A stretch of DNA of 64,000 nt from Procambarus clarkii (taxonomy: Eukaryota; Arthropoda; Malacostraca; Decapoda; Cambaridae): assembly GCF_040958095.1 (NCBI RefSeq), contig NC_091185.1, positions 20,137,218-20,201,217 on the forward strand. The letters run 5' to 3'. A program made the position numbers and the translations under genes. Of this stretch, positions 1 through 11,149 are shown piece by piece (the first letter of the stretch is position 1; each line of letters opens with the position of its first letter). The notes below the pieces were generated by a model. That model was not told the origin of the DNA. It did not search any database and saw only the letters and a list, made by a program, of their open reading frames with translations.

Positions 1-1
1 T

Positions 2-85
2 GGCCGGCTGCCCGCCGACCTATGGGTGATTTGGGAAGCGTACTGCTTGCGCTTTCCGATACGCAAGTTTCCGGAAAAGTATTAG
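2..85 (+). pseudogene. C-terminal end of ORF1-only LINE gag, cut by window edge
   Basis: Frame 2 from the window start reads 27 codons to a TAG at 83-85. The end is WEAYCLRFP...KFPEKY. This matches the last residues of the gag-like ORF1 of the ORF1-only elements at 39.9 kb (WEAYCLWFP...RFPEKYQ) and 49.3 kb (WEAFNVQFP...CFPEKYVH). It is therefore the 3' end of a fourth member of that family, lying on the plus strand. The rest lies outside the window. No 3' UTR of this family follows; at about 105 the sequence changes to an unrelated LTR-leader repeat, so the copy is truncated or interrupted. Confidence 0.7.
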
Positions 86-104
86 TTCCCATCTTGTGCA
101 CACG

Positions 105-345
105 GCTACGCCGTGCCTGGATCAGCTGCCGCCGTGACCGCGACTCCCCGCCCCCCGGTGCGGGGAGTCTCCCTCTAACGTTCGCCTCTGTTTTCGTCGC
201 CACTCCTCTCTCTACGGCCCATCACATCTACCGCTTTTGACTTTCTTCTCCTCCTCACCATCAACGCGTCTCCTTACATTTGTCCTGGTGCAGTCATCGG
301 GAGGGTTACCCCTTCATGCACCTATTCTCAAGAAGTGAAGAGGCG
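105..345 (-). repeat. LTR-retrotransposon leader fragment, copy 1
   Basis: About 235 bp is clearly homologous to 10378-10612, in the same orientation. Shared blocks include TTTTCGTCGCCACTC, GACTTTCTTCTCCTC, TCAACGCGTCTCC and TGTCCTGGTGCAGT. Read on the minus strand it contains GTGGCGACGAAAA, which resembles the LTR end and primer-binding-site junction of Gypsy elements. In copy 2 it lies directly upstream of a Gypsy gag on the same strand. The leader identity is inference; the duplication is seen directly. Confidence 0.6.
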
Positions 346-1240
346 TGTAGTGGCATGGTGTGAGGCGTGTAGTGGCATGGTGTGAGGCGTGTAGTGGTAT
401 GGTGTGAGGCGTGTAGTGGCATGGTGTGAGGCGTGTAGAGGCATGGTGTGAGGCGTGTAGTGGCGTGGTGTGATGTGTGTGGTGGCGTGGTGTGAGGCGT
501 GGTAGTGGCATGGTGTGAGGCGTGTAGTGGCGTGGTGTGAGGCGTGGTAGTGGCGTGGTGTGAGGCGTGGTAGTGGCCTGGTGTGAGGCGTGTAGTGGCG
601 TGGTGTGAGGCGTGGTAGTGGCCTGGTGTGAGGCGTGGTAGTGGCGTGGTGTGAGGCGTGGTAATGGCGTGGTGTGAGGCGTGTAGTGGCGTGGTGTGAG
701 GCGTGGTAGTGGCATGGTGTGAGGCGTGTAGTGGCGTGGTGTGAGGCGTGGTAGTGGCATGGTGTGAGGCGTGTAGTGGCGTGGTAGTGGCGTGGTGTGA
801 GGCGTGGTGTGTAGCTTGTAGTGGCGTGGTGTGAGGCGTGGTAGTGGCATGGTGTGAGGCGTGTAGTGGCGTGGTGTGAGGCGTGGTAGTGGCGTGGTGT
901 GATGCGTGTAGTGGCGTGGTGTGAGGCGTGGTAGTGGCATGGTGTGAGGCGTGTAGTGGCGTGGTGTGAGGCGTGGTAGTGGCATGGTGTGAGGCGTGTA
1001 GTGGCGTGGTAGTGGCGTGGTGTGAGGCGTGGTGTGTAGCTTGTAGTGGCGTGGTGTGAGGCGTGGTAGTGGCATGGTGTGAGGCGTACAGTGGCCTGGT
1101 GGTAGGTGTGGTAGTCGCGTGGTGTGAAGCGTGCAATGGCGTGGTGTGAGGTGTGGTAGTGGCGTGGTGTGAGGCTTGTAGTAGCGTGGTAGTGGCGTGG
1201 TGTGAGGCTTGTAGTAGCGTGGTAGTGGCGTGGTGTGAGG
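346..1240. repeat. Minisatellite, ~22-bp unit with ~225-bp higher-order period
   Basis: Tandem copies of a ~22-bp unit containing GTGGTGTGAGGCGTG alternate between GTAGTGGCATGG and GTAGTGGCGTGG variants. A distinctive variant GTAGCTTGTAGTGG occurs at 811 and again at 1036, with matching neighbours, showing a higher-order repeat of about 225 bp. Because the unit has few stops on the minus strand it opens several long frames (His/Thr/Pro-rich); these are not genes. Confidence 0.9.
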
Positions 1241-1665
1241 CTAGTTAGTGTGGAGGATGGGTAGATGTGTGGAGGAGGAGTAGAAGTGTGGAGGAGGAGT
1301 AGAAGTGTGGAGGAGGAGTAGAAGTGTGGAGGAGGAGTAGAAGTGTGGAGGAGGAGTAGAGGTATGGAGGAGGAGTAGAAGTGTGGAGGAGGAGTAGAGG
1401 TGTGGAGGAGGAGGAGGGGTAGATGTGTGAAGGAGGGGTAAAGGTGTGAATATTGAGGGAGTAGAGGTTTGGAGGAGGAGAGGTAGAGAAGAAGGGGTAG
1501 AGATCTAGAGGAGGAAGTGGTAGAGGTGTAGAGGAGGAAGGGGTAGAGGTGTGGAGGAGGAAGGGGTAGAGGTGTGGAGGAGGAAGGTGTGGAGGAGGAA
1601 GGGGTAGAGGTGTGGAGGAGGAAGGGGTAGAGGTGTGGAGGAGGATGGAGGTAGAGGTGAGTAGT
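1241..1665. repeat. Purine-rich minisatellite, 19-bp and ~23-bp units
   Basis: At 1260-1420 the unit is TGTGGAGGAGGAGTAGAAG (19 bp), repeated about seven times. From about 1500 to 1655 it becomes a ~23-bp variant with GAGGAAGGGGTAGAGGTG. The plus strand is almost pure purine plus T. Minus-strand frames (Ser/Pro/Leu-rich) are by-products of the repeat. Confidence 0.88.
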
Positions 1666-2183
1666 TGAAATGGCCCCATAGCGACGGCACAAGAAGCTAC
1701 CTCAGTACAGGAATAGAGTATTAGCTCCCATTAACAAATAGGTGTTAAGACTTCCCCACAGCGACCTGACTTTTCAAACTATGAGTGACGTCACCAGAAG
1801 GGCAATGAGGCCCTAGCATACCACAACTGTAATCATTATGTACTGATAAGTTAAAAAAATTAAATAGCTACCCAAATGTTGTACTGCAATTTGAGAAGAA
1901 TTGTATGTCTGACAGCATAGCGGGTGAGCTGAACATTAGAATGAAGGTACCTGCAGGAGGCCTATTAGCGCATATGAGGCAGCTCCTATATATATCCACC
2001 CAATCTCATTCATATACATGTCCAACCTATGCTTATAATAATCAAGGGAATCCCCCACTTCCAATAAAAGTTTATAATAAATAGCGCACATTCCAGTTTT
2101 ATACGCAACAGCAATTATGAAACCCGATAGCTAGATATCGTACTATAATATCGTACTATAATAGTTACCGTACATCTGGCATA
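1666..2183. other. AT-rich spacer, no gene seen
   Basis: No coding frame with recognisable content is present. A short tandem duplication (ATATCGTACTATA twice) lies at about 2134-2160, just outside the LINE insertion. Confidence 0.6.
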
Positions 2184-2193
2184 TCAGCGGATT
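2184..2193. repeat. Target-site duplication, left copy
   Basis: TCAGCGGATT here is repeated exactly at 8239-8248. The two copies bracket a minus-strand LINE that begins with a T-run (poly-A tail) at this end. This is the arrangement expected of target-primed reverse transcription. Confidence 0.75.
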
Positions 2194-2207
2194 TTTTTTT
2201 TTTTTTT

Positions 2208-3376
2208 ACAGAGCAATTACAGCGTACAGTAACCATATAAACAGGATAGCACAGAATAACAAAGAACACAGAATAACAACAACACAGATAACAAGTAACA
2301 CAGATCAACACAAAAGTGAAAACAAAGAATAACATAAAACACTTAAGAACACACACACACACAAACAAAAGCAGCACCACCCAGACGGGGCGCGCCAAAA
2401 GCGTCAGTAATTACAAAAGCGCACAAGGAGCACAATAAAACCAAGGGTAAAGTATAAACAAGGAATACACATACAAAATAACACAAAATAACACAAACGC
2501 AAAACACACGCACCATGCGCCACACCACACAACAGCAGACAACACACGCACCATGCGCCACACCACACAACAGCAGACAACACACCACAGAATCGAGAAC
2601 ACAATAACAGAACATGTTAATATAACACTGTAAATACAACATAGTAAGTAAATGCAGGAAAAGTAAGTAAATGCAGGAAAATAACAAGGGAATACAACAA
2701 AGCAATACACAGCACAGTACATAAAATAAAGGAAACAGAAGACATTAGCATTACATAGTAAAATAACATAGTAAAAAATAAAGAAATCGGTATAGTACAA
2801 ACCAACATTGGAACATATAATACAGTAAAATGACACAGATAACAGAACAAAGTGTAAATAAGCATAAACACATAAACAAACAACACATGCCACCCATACG
2901 GGGCGTGCCAACAGGAACCATAATGAAAAGCACATAACACAAGGCAGCAAGACAAAATGACAATGAACACAAGCATACAAAAACACACAAGAATGGAACA
3001 CATACGAGACAAACACAGCCACCCAGCACACAAACCCGACCCCCACAGACAGAGGACGGCCAGTCACCAAGCAGAAAAAAACACCCACGCACTGGACACA
3101 TCAGGAGAGAGACAGACATGCCATGCAACACCACAACACACCCATACCCACCCACACACAAACAAAACGCTGCCACACAAGGCAACCAAGCAAACCCAGC
3201 ACACACAAAACCCCAAAGACAAACAAACACAGACCCCCCCAAACCCCCACCCACCAGAGGGAACCGAACCCAAGGAACACGCACAGACACACACATAACC
3301 ACACCCACAGGAACCCACCACCTACACCAATGCAGCACCCCGGACATACTCGACCATGAACCAAGCATCAAAATCC
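2208..3376 (-). other. 3' UTR of the full-length LINE
   Basis: A-rich (plus strand) sequence lies between the tail and ORF2. It contains two copies of a GC-rich motif, CCACCCAGACGGGGCGCGCC at about 2378 and CCACCCATACGGGGCGTGCC at about 2889. A ~36-bp tandem duplication lies at about 2505-2580 and another at 2640-2680. The paired motif has a counterpart in the 3' UTRs of the ORF1-only elements at 39.4, 43.7 and 49.5 kb. Open frames here are compositional (Cys/Val/Phe-rich on minus, Thr/His/Pro-rich on plus) and not treated as genes. Confidence 0.6.
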
Positions 3377-6300
3377 CTAGGAAAGGAGCGACGCAACCAC
3401 CACATAGTATAAGACAGACGGCCCTTCAAAAAGCCCAAAATCCTCCCCACCCCCATATCCCTCCATCCTACCAACCCATAAACAAAAAATATAGTCCGCT
3501 AACAACACCCCGAGCGTGTTACGCACCAGCCTGGAGCCCCGAGGGAACGAAAAAAACAAAAACCGCAATAGGTCGACCTGCACCCCTGGACCACAAAAGG
3601 CTGCAATGACATCCCGCAACCACCCAACCAAACCCTGAACCCGCGCACAAAAATAAAAGACGTGCAACTGAGTCTCACGTCCCCCACAATGAACACAATT
3701 ATCAGAGGCGACCAAACCCAACATAAGAGCCTCGCATTCGTAGCCAAAGACTCATGCAAATATCGAAAAACCAACTCACGCGTCCGTGGCGCAATTCACG
3801 GCCCACTCAACGCCTCCCACACATTCCCCCAGTCGAAACAAGGGTACAAACTTTCGACCCTGGGAGGTACCCGAGAGGCAAGCGCCCCATACACCTCCCG
3901 ACAACGAAAAGAGACAAACCCAGGAAAACGACAAAGCACCCGAAGGATCAAAACCGCCCACGAGTACACTGGAGGCGTATACAGGGCTACCTCCTGGCAA
4001 CGACCCAGATCAAGCAAAAAACTAAACCTCATAGAGCAGTAAAACAACCCCAAGGAGTTTAACCCACCCCCTAACACCAAACTCCTCCAAACCGACCCCC
4101 AAAACAAAGCCAACGCCTTCATATAGACATCAGGAATACCAATTCCACCTTCTGACACCTTAAGACATAACGTAGATCGACGAACCGGATGATACCGGCC
4201 ACACCACACATAATGATACACCAAACCCTCCAGAGCGTGATCCTTCCGCCGATCCAACGGAAAACACTGCGCAACAAACCAGACCCGCGACAAAACCTTA
4301 CAAGACACGACAATCGCCCGCTGGTAAATAGTCAGGGCCCGTTGCGACAACATCCCCACAGCCACGCCCATCCCCCGCGAAACTGCCTCCCAATTAAACT
4401 CCAAAGACTGCACATACGACCTGAACCACGTAATCCCAGAACCCGAATGGACTGAACCACCGGAAACCACGAACCAGACCACACCAAACGAGAGGCCCAA
4501 CCCCCCAACCCCAGAAGACAAGACTTTTCACGATTGACCAAAGCCCCTGTAGCCGACTCAAACTGAAGCACCAAATCTTGAACAGCAGGCACAGAACCCT
4601 CAGAGGCAACAAACAAGACCGTGTCGTCCGCATAACCACAAATCTTGGGCGACAAGCCATTCGGCAAACACGGTGAAACAACTGAACGACAAGCATGCAC
4701 CGCTCGAACAAAGGGCTCCTGAAACAGAATATAGAGAAGCATCGACAGAGGACACCCCTGTCAAACCGAAAGCCGAATAGCGAAGGGAGCAGTAAGGAAC
4801 CATTGACACACACCCTACTACTACAACCAGCATACAACATCCGTATCCAGCCCACAAACTGGGGCGGGAAACCAAACCTCTCCAGGACCCGCAAAACAAA
4901 CCCAATTGGCACGCAATGAAAAGCCTTGGACCAATCCAAGCTTATCATGGCCGCGGGAACACCAGACTCCTCCACATAGAGGAGCAAATCCCTGAAAAGG
5001 GAATTGCATTGCACCAACGACCTACCCGGAACGCCACAAAACTGACCCCAAGAGATCACCGACCCCACAACCGAGCGCAAACGTCCAGCCAACAACTTGG
5101 AAATAATCTTGTAATCCACATTTAGCAACGTAATAGGCCGCCAATTCGCAAAAAAACGTAAGTCCCCCGGCATCAGAAGAAGCTGCACAAGACCATCATT
5201 CTGTGAAACGGACGGAGACAAACTCCGAAGACAAAACCGAACCACCTCCAAAAAATCGGCACCAAGCACATCCCAAAACTCGACATAGAACTCCGTCGGA
5301 AACCCATCCGACCACTGGAACCTTACCACGACGAAAGGACCGCACAACCTCCCAAAGCTCCGAAGGGCTTACCTCCCGCACAAGACCCACACAATCCATA
5401 CCCGACAACCCCGGTGCACAGTGTTGGAGGAAGGACTCCATCAACCCCCTCATCCCCCGCAACCCCATACAAAGACCCAAATTCACCACGCACATAATGC
5501 AAAACCGCCCCCGTGTCTGACAAAACCGAACCTTCCGGCCGATGAAGACCTTCCAACAAAACAGAGGCACGCCCCACCCGTTCCCTCCGCAGTAAAAACT
5601 GCGAGAGCTTCTCACCACACAACGGTTCCTCCACCCCAGCCCGCACATGTACCCCCTCAGCCCACAAATGAGATCCTTACACACCGAGATCTCCTGAAAC
5701 CTATCTAAACCCTGATTCAGCAACCCATACAGGCGAAATAACCGTGCCTGCAAGACCCTCAACAGACCAAACCTTCCCGACGCCTCCCGCTTCGCCAGCA
5801 CCCGAAAAAACGACCGACATTCCACCTTAGCCCACTCCCACCACTCCAGAACCGAGGGAAACGCCCCATTCCGAGCGGCCAAAACAGCCCACTGGGCCCG
5901 GAACTGGGCACACGCAACAGGGCACTTCAGCAACCCACAATTCAGTTTCCACCAGCCACGGCCAACCCGCACCTGGCTGCGAATCTCCACTTGCAACACC
6001 ACCATGCAATGGTCCGAGAATCCCACGGGAACCGTCCGCAACGAAAAAACCGAACCACCCCCCAGTAGGCACGTAAAAACGATCAAGGCGATAGCAAGCC
6101 CCACGCAAGAGAAGAGTGTACTCCAAAGGACCCCTTTGCAACACGGCCGCATCCCGAAACCCGCAACTCTTCAAGGTAGCAGTCAAAGCCGGCGAGATAT
6201 TTGCTGGACGAAGACTATTGCTATCCCGCGGCGACGTAATACAATTGAAATCCCCCCCCAAAAATCATCCCCTTCGTATCGTGCCGCAAAAAATGCAGCA

Positions 6301-6690
6301 TGTCACAGGAAAAGAAAACCTCCCGGTCCTGCCTCTGCGCCGCCCCAGATGGCGCGTACACATTCAAGAGAGAGACCTCAGACCCCAAAAAGGAGACCCT
6401 AACTAATAGCACCCGACCACCCTCGCCCATCTCCGTGTGAAGCACGGAAATCGGGGCCCGCTTAGAGAGCAGGATCAACGTACCTCCATGCAAGCCACGG
6501 GAAGGGTTTAACACCACTGTAAACCCCTCAGCCAACACATGTAACAACCCCACTTCCTGCACATTGTGCTCCTGCACAAAAGCCACATCCACCCTCCACT
6601 CATGCAGCATCGACACCAGGCCCAATTGCACAGCCACAGCACGCAAACCATTCACATTCAGCGAAGCACATGTAATTTAGGATCCATTGG
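3377..6690 (-). pseudogene. LINE ORF2: endonuclease + reverse transcriptase, frameshifted
   Basis: Reading on the minus strand, the N-terminal endonuclease begins at a SLNVNGLRAV-type start near 6690. It then has QEHN (about 6568), GGDFN (about 6255) and the catalytic GFSDHCM at 6003-6023. The RT domain follows with GFPTEFYVEFWDVLG (about 5300), a Q.CGVPGRSL motif, a damaged D-box (LDWSKAFHCV, about 4930) and the catalytic YADD at about 4630. The thumb region lies at 3.8-4.5 kb, then a C-terminal zinc motif CVHCG...H....C near 3690. At least five frame changes are needed to follow the protein, so it is dead. The enzyme would nick target DNA and copy the element RNA from the nick. Confidence 0.85.
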
Positions 6691-6699
6691 GAAAATAGA

Positions 6700-8109
6700 T
6701 AAACCCTATCTAACCACAAAAAAGTCAGACCGGTCCAGCCGACACCCCGTGCATGGAGGCAGTAGCAGCCGCCACCGGGTTCCCAGACGACAAGATGCAC
6801 TCCCCGCAGGGGGGTGGGGAGGCCAGAGTCCTTCAGGAACGTCATCACAAGGCCGTGATCATCACTGGCACAGTCCCCCGGATCCACCACTGCCCACTCC
6901 GGGCTCCGTACCCCAGGGGACCCACATACGAGATCACCAGGAGGGTCCACAACACATCCTCCACCGCCGGGGCTACTACAGACACCGCCACACCCTCACC
7001 ATCACAGACACACGCATCAGGCTCTAACCTCCGCACCGAAGGCCCCCGGTCTCGACCACTCCTGGCCATCTTCCGGCGCTTTGTCTGAGAGCCAGGTTGA
7101 CCAGGGTCAGCAGTGGTGGAAGGACGACGAGAGGGGCGGCCCCCTTCCAAGAACTCATCCACCTCCAAGGGTTCCACACCAAGGGCAGAAGCACATACCA
7201 ATCCAGGCGCACCAGAATCTGGCACGACATCATCCACCGGCAACAAAACAGGGCCACGCCCCACCGAAGCGTCAACATCGACGGCTATGGCAACCGGAGG
7301 TGAATGCACCTTCACATGCGTGACCACCGCACTACCGCCCACACCAGAGGGGTCCACAGACACCGGACCCGGCACGTTAGCACCAGTGGGGCGCACCGCA
7401 CCCACAACGCCATCAACAACGGCACGTTCAGGAGGGGAAGGGAGTTCAACCCGGCAGGATCATCCCCCAGGTCCACAAGGCCATGTAGAGGTGGGAAATC
7501 CTCTTCTCGGAAGTCACTGACCAACCGGACGGTGCCATTACGGCAACCAGCAGCCTGGTGTCCAGCCATATCGCACCAAAAACATGTGCGCTCCTGTCCC
7601 GCATAAAAGCACTGAACCTTGAACCCCAGCAGCACCATCGACGACGATGGGATCGCCTTCCTCAGCTTCATGGTAATCGTGCGGGTACCAATCAGGACGC
7701 CACGAAGACGGCCAGATTTCAGCACATTCGCCCGACAGGCGAGAACACTCCCATATCCCCCAAAGAACCGGTGGAGCAGGCTCTCTGGGAACTCAAACGG
7801 CAGCCCCCACACCACCACTCACTCAAACGTCACTGGAATACACAAGTCCGTTACAGAAACCGTACCCGCCGCGCCAGGCAAAGGTACAGTACGCCCATCA
7901 AACTTGTCGACCACATCCCGGTACACCACAGCGTCAGTCAGCTTAACCAAGGCCCGATGTTCCCCAGCCAGCTGCACACTACACACATCTGCAGGGTTGA
8001 TACCCAGCACATCCAGGAGAGCAACTACCAACAACGAGTAGTTTACCAGACCAGAGAAGGCCAGCTCAACCGTATCCACACGCTTTATAGGCGGCATGGG
8101 CAACGCCAT
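6700..8109 (-). pseudogene. LINE ORF1: gag-like protein with CCHC knuckle, frameshifted
   Basis: The ATG at 8109 starts MALPMPPIKRVDTVELAFSG and aligns with the start MGGHLPPVVRVNSVGLEFTG of the ORF1-only element at 47.76 kb. An RNA-recognition-like region (8.1-7.65 kb) is followed by the zinc knuckle CFWCDMAGHQAAGC (about 7560) and a conserved EDFPPL motif. A Pro/Ala/Val-rich tail runs to about 6.85 kb. The frame changes at least twice. ORF1 proteins of this kind bind the element RNA. An upstream in-frame GTG at 8163 exists, but the alignment supports the ATG. Confidence 0.78.
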
Positions 8110-8238
8110 CCCGCCGGCCCGCCAGGCAAGAGCCCACAAAAAAAGACTACCAACTATGTGCACGCCAAACGTCCAGGCAAGACTGAGGAGCGAACGTAAA
8201 CAGAACCGCTCCGCACGGCTGCCAAACAGCCAATCATC

Positions 8239-8248
8239 TCAGCGGATT
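8239..8248. repeat. Target-site duplication, right copy
   Basis: TCAGCGGATT is identical to 2184-2193 and lies immediately 5' of the LINE on its own strand. Confidence 0.75.
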
Positions 8249-8560
8249 AGTAGCTGTGTTCATAGACTAGTCAACTGTCCTCACATCCGTCAAATTGCCA
8301 TCCAAATGTCGCACCGCAATTCATCTATCTAGCATCTTAGCTGGATGCTAGCCACTATATTCATAGGCTAATCATTTCTACACATCAAAAATCCTAATCT
8401 TGCTATGCAAATCATCTAACTTGCTTCTAAACCAACATATACAATAAATACAAGCATACATACTGTTAGGTGCAACGAACAGGGGACACCATCTGGCTCA
8501 CAACTAGCCAGAAACATGATCTTCTCACAAACGATCTGACTTCTCTAGCACCTCTTTGCT
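8249..8560. other. Spacer, no gene seen
   Basis: AT-rich sequence with no supported reading frame. TGTTAGGTGCAACGAACAGG at about 8464 could be part of a degraded LTR, but no partner copy was found in the window. Confidence 0.4.
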
Positions 8561-8599
8561 AGGCTGTCCTCCTTGGACGCCTGTACTCCATCGGTCCAC

Positions 8600-9432
8600 T
8601 CTACTTATTGTTTCCACCCTCCGTTTGCTCGTGTTCTTCTCTTCACGTCCAGAATCAGACATCTACTGTCTGTACCTCCTCTGTCGTCTTCACACTTCCA
8701 TCTACTGCCATTATACTTCCGTCTCATGTCATCATACTTCACTCCCTCGTCTTCACCGGCGATCCTCCCTTTCGTCTCCTCATTTATCCGAGACCTCATC
8801 CTGTTTGACTTCCATCGAGTCCTCGGCTTTCTTCTATTCCTCCATGCTTGTATCATCATCTTCTCACACTTCTCACCTCTATACAACTGCATTTCTTCTC
8901 CTTCAACTCTTCTTCGTTCCCTAAAAGTTTCTTCGAGCACTGTACTACACCCAACAGCACTCAACCGTACATGTCGCTTTACCTCTCCTAGAGCGCTCGT
9001 AAGCATCTCTCCACACATAATGTCTCTTCTCCTTTCATTTTCTCGGCTATTATTCTTCTTCACTATCTCTCCTCCACGTTTTCTGTGAAACATGTCAACT
9101 CCTGACATCTCAAACACCTTAACTCCATTACCCCTATGCTTCTGTGCTTGTGGACAACTTGACGCTCTACTCCCGTCCTCAGTCGCTCCACATCCTTCCT
9201 CATTTCTACTCAGCACAGTTGTATTCACCTTCCGACTCTTAATTTCAGCAGGCTGGGGTCTACTGAGGTCTGCTCTGTTCATACGATTCTTCTTTGGCTG
9301 GGTCATCTTCACTTTTAACCTCACCGAGACTCCATCTTGCTGAGTCGGACCTTCCTCAAATAACCACGCTATATCTACGTCGATATCTTCTACCGGGTGA
9401 ATCGACACTGTCTCATCTTCTCCAGTGTTTTC
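8600..9432 (-). pseudogene. Charged open frame downstream of Gypsy protease, unrecognised
   Basis: A 267-codon minus-strand frame (8605-9408) follows the protease remnant. Its first part (MSIHPVEDIDVDIAWLFEE...) looks like a natural continuation of the protease-RT linker. The remainder is highly basic and acidic (Arg, Lys, Glu) without a recognisable domain. No reverse transcriptase motif is visible where one would be expected, so the element is probably internally deleted or joined here to foreign sequence. Confidence 0.4.
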
Positions 9433-10380
9433 CTAGTCGGCCACCTCTGCCTTCGTCACTACCGTGACAGGATACTCAATGGCTTGGCAGTCTCCTGACT
9501 CATCTCGGATGTCAGTCAGGTTCACACTCTCAGGTGTCCCACCCGTGCCGTGGCCTTCTGGGCACTCCTCTGGCACAGTCTCCGCTATGACTCTTGGCAA
9601 CACCTTTGTCCCGCACAAGTCATTCCCCAGGATCACTTGGACTCCTGGAACAGGTATGTTGGGGCATACTCCCAACACCACCTCTGCCGATACATATGCC
9701 GATACCTTAGATGGACAGCACATACGGGCATGTCACTCTCAGACAATAACCCGTATACTTTCATCCTACTCCTGCCAGCTAACCGTCTATCACTCCCCAT
9801 CAGGCTTCTCGTGATCAAGCTCTGATTAGCTCCGGTATCTCTTAAAATACCAACTTCTACTTCAGGTTGGCCTCCTATACTGATCCAACCTTTACTGATG
9901 AACGGCCTATACCGCTCGTTCACTAAGTTCACCTTCTGTGGTTTGTCTTGGAACACATTAGTATATTTACTTCGGGGGTCACACATGGCCAGGGTCACAA
10001 TTCTTTTGCCCTGCCTACAATCTCGCATCACGTGACTCAATCCGTTACAATTGTAACACCTCACCTGGGAAAAGTCTCTTCTATATGTACCAGAGTGGCT
10101 CTGACTTTGTCCACTCGCATGAGAGTTCCTCGGGCCAGGTACACTACCTGCACTCTGTGGGGCTTTACTGGACTCTTGATTTTCTGGATCACGATTAGTT
10201 TCTCGTTTAGCTCCTCCATCCTCACTTTCAGACGAAGTGCGCGACCTACTCTTCTGAGTTTTAGGGTACTTACGTTTATCTGCCCATTTATCAAAATTCT
10301 TCTCACCCAGACTCCTCTGGGTCTTTCATAATTTCTTCCTCCCCAGACTCCACTGGATCTGCTATTGCGCAAAACGATAT
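9433..10380 (-). pseudogene. Gypsy-type gag C-terminus and aspartic protease remnant
   Basis: On the minus strand a hydrophilic gag segment (SRSRTSSESED..., about 10.3-10.1 kb) leads into the CCHC knuckle CYNCNGLSHVMRDC at about 10060-10018. The retropepsin motif ILRDTGANQSLI then follows at about 9840. A frameshift near 9700 moves the frame to a segment containing GVQVILGNDLCG, a typical protease C-terminal part. A second frameshift lies at about 10330. The order gag-protease is that of Ty3/Gypsy elements; RT and integrase are absent from this copy. Confidence 0.72.
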
Positions 10381-10612
10381 GCCGTGCGTGGATCAGCTTC
10401 CACCGTGAACTCGACATCCCGCCATACGGTGCGGCGAGTCTCTCTCTAACGCCCACCTCTATTTTCGTCGCCACTCTTCTATCTACGGCCCTACGCAACT
10501 GACACTTTTGACTTTCTTCTCCTCAACGTCAACGCGTCTCCCAACATCTGTCCTGGTGCAGTAATTGGGATGGTAAACCCTTCATGCAAACTGCACCTAC
10601 TCTCAAGAAGAA
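10378..10612 (-). repeat. LTR-retrotransposon leader fragment, copy 2
   Basis: Homologous over its length to 105-345. Here it abuts the gag remnant on the same strand. Read on minus it gives GTGGCGACGAAAATAGAGG followed by gag-like sequence. This supports its reading as the end of an LTR, primer-binding region and gag start. The complete LTR is not delimited. Confidence 0.6.
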
Positions 10613-11149
10613 GAGAAAATTCCCATTATTATTAACATTTTTCCATTAACCCCAGGTAATAGAGGTTAGGTTGGGATGGTGGTATTGATGTGAAAAAAAA
10701 ACATGGCTAAGAATATGATGTAAAACCAAGATCCATGTATAGGAGGTTAGGTCTAGGGCAGTTGAGTTGATGCACAAACAATACTTTCCTTCCCCCAAAA
10801 GGAGGTTAGGTGCGGGGCAGTTGGGTTCATGCATAAACAACACTTTCCTCCCATAAATACAATAAATTTGAAGTTAGATAAAGGGAGGTAAGGTGCAGGG
10901 TGGCTTGCTCTGTATGTGATGTGCATAGGTACATTTAGTAGAATTTATGGTTTTGGTTTGACATAATTAGGATAAATTTGCTGGAATTTTTACAAATTGG
11001 AATAATTTGGATGAATTTAGCTAATGTTGTGTTAGGATAAGTTAGGTTAGGTCTGGCTTGGTAGAATTAATGATAGAAAACACATCTGGAAATTGGAAAT
11101 AGCTAGACTAGAACACTAGCTCTATGAAATGGTCTTGGGAATGGGGGAT
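10613..11149. other. AT-rich DNA with dispersed GGTTAGG motifs
   Basis: No coding content. Short direct repeats such as GGAGGTTAGGTGCGGGGCAG (about 10800; a variant at 10740) and scattered TTAGG words suggest old tandem-repeat decay. Confidence 0.5.

Larger units (their letters stand above)
2194..8238 (-). mobile_element. Full-length two-ORF non-LTR retrotransposon (Tx1/L1-like)
   Basis: A 6.05-kb minus-strand element has ORF1 (CCHC gag-like, about 6.7-8.1 kb), ORF2 (apurinic-type endonuclease plus reverse transcriptase, about 3.38-6.69 kb), a 1.2-kb 3' UTR and a poly-A tail (T-run at 2192-2207). It is flanked by a 10-bp target-site duplication. RT wording such as NWRPITLLNVDYKIISK and the RT-C-terminal zinc motif resemble the Tx1/L1 group; this clade call is from memory and should be tested by phylogeny. 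Multiple frameshifts make it inactive, although both ends are intact. Confidence 0.82.

Noticed and set aside
306-1692. Long His/Thr/Pro and Ser/Pro/Leu-rich open frames on the minus strand (up to 454 codons)
   Set aside because: They coincide exactly with minisatellites, exist in overlapping frames, and show only translated repeat units.
2165-3371. Cys/Val/Phe-rich minus frames and Thr/His/Pro-rich plus frames (up to 225 codons)
   Set aside because: This is the base-biased 3' UTR of the LINE; no frame has domain-like content and several overlap.
3662-8199. Plus-strand frames of 60-213 codons opposite the LINE ORFs
   Set aside because: They are antisense shadows of RT, endonuclease and ORF1 coding sequence.
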